A stretch of DNA of 64,000 nucleotides from Bedellia somnulentella. Taxonomy: Eukaryota; Arthropoda; Insecta; Lepidoptera; Bedelliidae. The position numbers and the translations under genes were made by a program. This document shows, piece after piece, positions 62,208 through 64,000 of this stretch. How positions within the stretch are numbered: the stretch's first letter is position 1; each line of letters begins with the position of its first letter. The notes below the pieces were generated by a model. That model made no database searches. It saw only the letters and a program-made list of their open reading frames with translations, and was not told where the DNA came from. Where the stretch lies: positions 4,650,001 through 4,714,000 of the forward strand of contig OY755174.1 of the NCBI GenBank assembly GCA_963576735.1, given 5' to 3'.

Positions 62208-64000
62208 ATACATACATACATACATATACTCACGCCGTTAATTCCCATTGGGGTAGGCAGAGACTATCGATCGCCACTTCGTACGATCCTGGCAAACCTC
62301 TCTTGCTTCGTCTACATCCATCAATCTTTTCATACATGCTCTTTTATTCTTCATACTTCGGACGCCTGCCTTTTTGAGCACACTTTCAATTTGGTCCAAG
62401 TGTGTCTTTCGTGGCCGTCCTCTACTAACATTACCTTCCACATTAGCTCTATAGATACCTTTTATCAATTTCCTATCATCCATCCTCTCAATGTGCCCAA
62501 ACCATCTCAACATTCCTTTTTCTATCTTACTTACAATATCATCTTTTATACCACACCTTTCACGAATCACATCGTTCCTCACACGATCACATAACCTTAC
62601 ATTACACACCTTTCTGAGGGACCTCATTTCTACTGCATTCACTCTGCTTTCATGCTTCTTCTGCCACACCCAACATTCACTGCCATACATAAGCGTAGGA
62701 ACAAGAACGGCATCATGCACAGCCATTCGGGCCCTTTCGGACACCGATTGACTAGACATTAGACTATCCAATGCTCCATTAATCGCATTACCCTTTTTCA
62801 CTCTTCTCTCAATATCTTCATCACATTTTCCATCCCTTGTAAACAAACTTCCCAGATATACAAACTCCTTCACCTGTTCCACATCCTTACCATCAATCGC
62901 AATCACGCATTCTGTCACATCTTCCTGTCTCTCAAAAACCATCGTTTTGGTCTTATCCACATTCACCCTCATTCCCTTTCTTACAAAAGACTCACATACA
63001 ATATTCATCATCTCTTGCAACTCTTCTGCCGATGATGCAAGTAGCACTTGATCGTCAGCATACAAGAGGCATTTAATGATGAATCCACCCATTCTTAGTC
63101 CATAATCACTTTCACGCAACTCTGTCAAACAGTCATCCATGAACAAATTGAAGAGCCACGGAGAAGCTACACATCCCTGTCGGACACCCCTAGAGATTCC
63201 GAACCAGTCAGTGTTTTCCCCGTTTACTCTTACACATGCACTAGAATCCTCATAGAGTGATACCAATGCACGTATAAGTTGACTCCCCAGACCGAACTTG
63301 GATAACACCTCCCATAAACCCTTTCTTACCACCCTATCATACGCCTTCTCTAAATCAATGAAGGAACAATACACCTTTTGGTTCTTAGCTAAGAACTTTT
63401 CGGTGATGCTCCTTAGAGAGAAGATTTGATCCATACATCCCATTCCTTTCCTAAATCCTGCTTGCACATCCCATATTTTCTCATCAGTTTCATTCATCAC
63501 TCTTTCAATCAATACCTTTGCATACAATTTACCGACAATGCTGAGTAGGCTGATGCCGCGGTAGTTTTTAGCCTCCTGGCGTGACCCTTTTCCTTTATAC
63601 AGGGGCACAATCACCGCCTTGCACCAGTCTTGTGGTACTTTGCCACTCGACCAGCACTTTTGGAAAAGGAAGTACAACCAAGAAGCCACCAACCCTTTAC
63701 CAGCCCTCAGCATTTCGATAGTTATCCTATCATACCCTGCCGCCTTCCCTATTTTCATACTTTTCATTGCTTTCATTATTTCTTCCATACTGATCTCACT
63801 TTCACTAAAGGCACCCATCGCATCGTTCCAATCAACATTACTGCCGATTGGCGAAGAAACGGATGCATCCTCTTTTTCAAAGAGTCCCTCAAAATAGTTC
63901 TTCCATACTCGTTTCATGCTACTTTCATCCGTCGCCAATTCACCCTGATCATCTTTCACTACATTCACTCTCGTGTTTTGGGAAACTCCCTTTTCTTTCC
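62208..64000 (-). mobile_element. RTE-like LINE, 3' half, running off the window
   Basis: The best-preserved copy of the abundant LINE. The 3' end on the minus strand reads AACGGCGTGAGTATATG and a (TATG)n tail at 62208-62225. Its 5' part, with the endonuclease expected for the clade, lies beyond 64000 if present. Confidence 0.85.
62238..64000 (-). CDS. RTE-like LINE polyprotein, reverse transcriptase part (5' open)
   Basis: Open without a stop from the window edge to 62238, at least 586 codons. The RT motifs are [66 protein letters not shown] and [12 protein letters not shown] (YADD). The C-terminal part has [39 protein letters not shown] and [13 protein letters not shown]. The enzyme would copy LINE RNA, and perhaps SINE-A RNA, into DNA at nicked targets. 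No damage is visible in this part, so the copy is young. The frame has no real start inside the window. Confidence 0.85.
   Translation of the reverse strand, partial: KEKGVSQNTRVNVVKDDQGELATDESSMKRVWKNYFEGLFEKEDASVSSPIGSNVDWNDAMGAFSESEISMEEIMKAMKSMKIGKAAGYDRITIEMLRAGKGLVASWLYFLFQKCWSSGKVPQDWCKAVIVPLYKGKGSRQEAKNYRGISLLSIVGKLYAKVLIERVMNETDEKIWDVQAGFRKGMGCMDQIFSLRSITEKFLAKNQKVYCSFIDLEKAYDRVVRKGLWEVLSKFGLGSQLIRALVSLYEDSSACVRVNGENTDWFGISRGVRQGCVASPWLFNLFMDDCLTELRESDYGLRMGGFIIKCLLYADDQVLLASSAEELQEMMNIVCESFVRKGMRVNVDKTKTMVFERQEDVTECVIAIDGKDVEQVKEFVYLGSLFTRDGKCDEDIERRVKKGNAINGALDSLMSSQSVSERARMAVHDAVLVPTLMYGSECWVWQKKHESRVNAVEMRSLRKVCNVRLCDRVRNDVIRERCGIKDDIVSKIEKGMLRWFGHIERMDDRKLIKGIYRANVEGNVSRGRPRKTHLDQIESVLKKAGVRSMKNKRACMKRLMDVDEAREVCQDRTKWRSIVSAYPNGN

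Noticed and set aside
62238..63897. Several plus-strand ORFs over the LINE
   Set aside because: They are antisense shadows of the reverse transcriptase frame.

Overview
This is eukaryotic nuclear DNA, almost certainly from a moth or butterfly. It is AT-rich, its genes are split by GT-AG introns, and it is saturated with repeats of types usual in Lepidoptera: tRNA-derived SINEs, RTE-like and CR1/jockey-like LINEs, mariners, Helitrons and foldback MITEs. No bacterial operon, ribosome-binding site or CRISPR array is present.

The host genes form one cluster of six small secreted proteins of the odorant-binding protein (OBP, PBP/GOBP) family. I rebuilt them exon by exon from splice sites, reading phase and comparison among the copies. 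Three lie on the minus strand (A 581-4520, B 7178-12342, C 13398-15762) and three on the plus strand (D 18244-26635, E 30766-36273, F 52460-55563). The two trios diverge from a centre near 15.8-18.2 kb. All six share a signal-peptide exon ending in phase 0, a main exon of 325-385 bases ending in phase 1, and then one or two short C-terminal exons. All six lack the cysteines at OBP positions C2 and C5, which makes them Minus-C OBPs. The minus-strand trio has a longer N-terminal segment and an extra 71-base exon followed by a variable tail; the plus-strand trio ends in one short exon. OBPs are soluble extracellular carriers of small hydrophobic ligands; the ligands here are unknown.

Nearly everything else is mobile DNA, mostly inside or between these genes. 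Intron 2 of D (about 7.9 kb) holds RTE-like LINE copies, a CR1 piece, a foldback element, a helicase fragment with a minisatellite, and an apparently intact mariner. Intron 1 of E holds a broken mariner. Between E and F (36.3-52.4 kb) a THAP-domain, P-like DNA transposon with an 8-bp target duplication carries a nearly full-length CR1-like LINE inside it. Next to it are a Helitron with a helicase remnant and two inverted copia gag copies. To the right of F is a second P-like copy with its own 8-bp duplication; it carries a palindromic pair of tRNA-like sequences. The window ends inside a long, open RTE-like LINE reading frame on the minus strand.

A roughly 240-bp SINE family (called SINE-A here) occurs more than 25 times. 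Its 3' end matches that of the RTE-like LINE, suggesting that this LINE mobilises it. Exon boundaries of A-C, E and F rest on consistent phase and homology. The signal-peptide exon of D and the last exons of C and E are the weak points.
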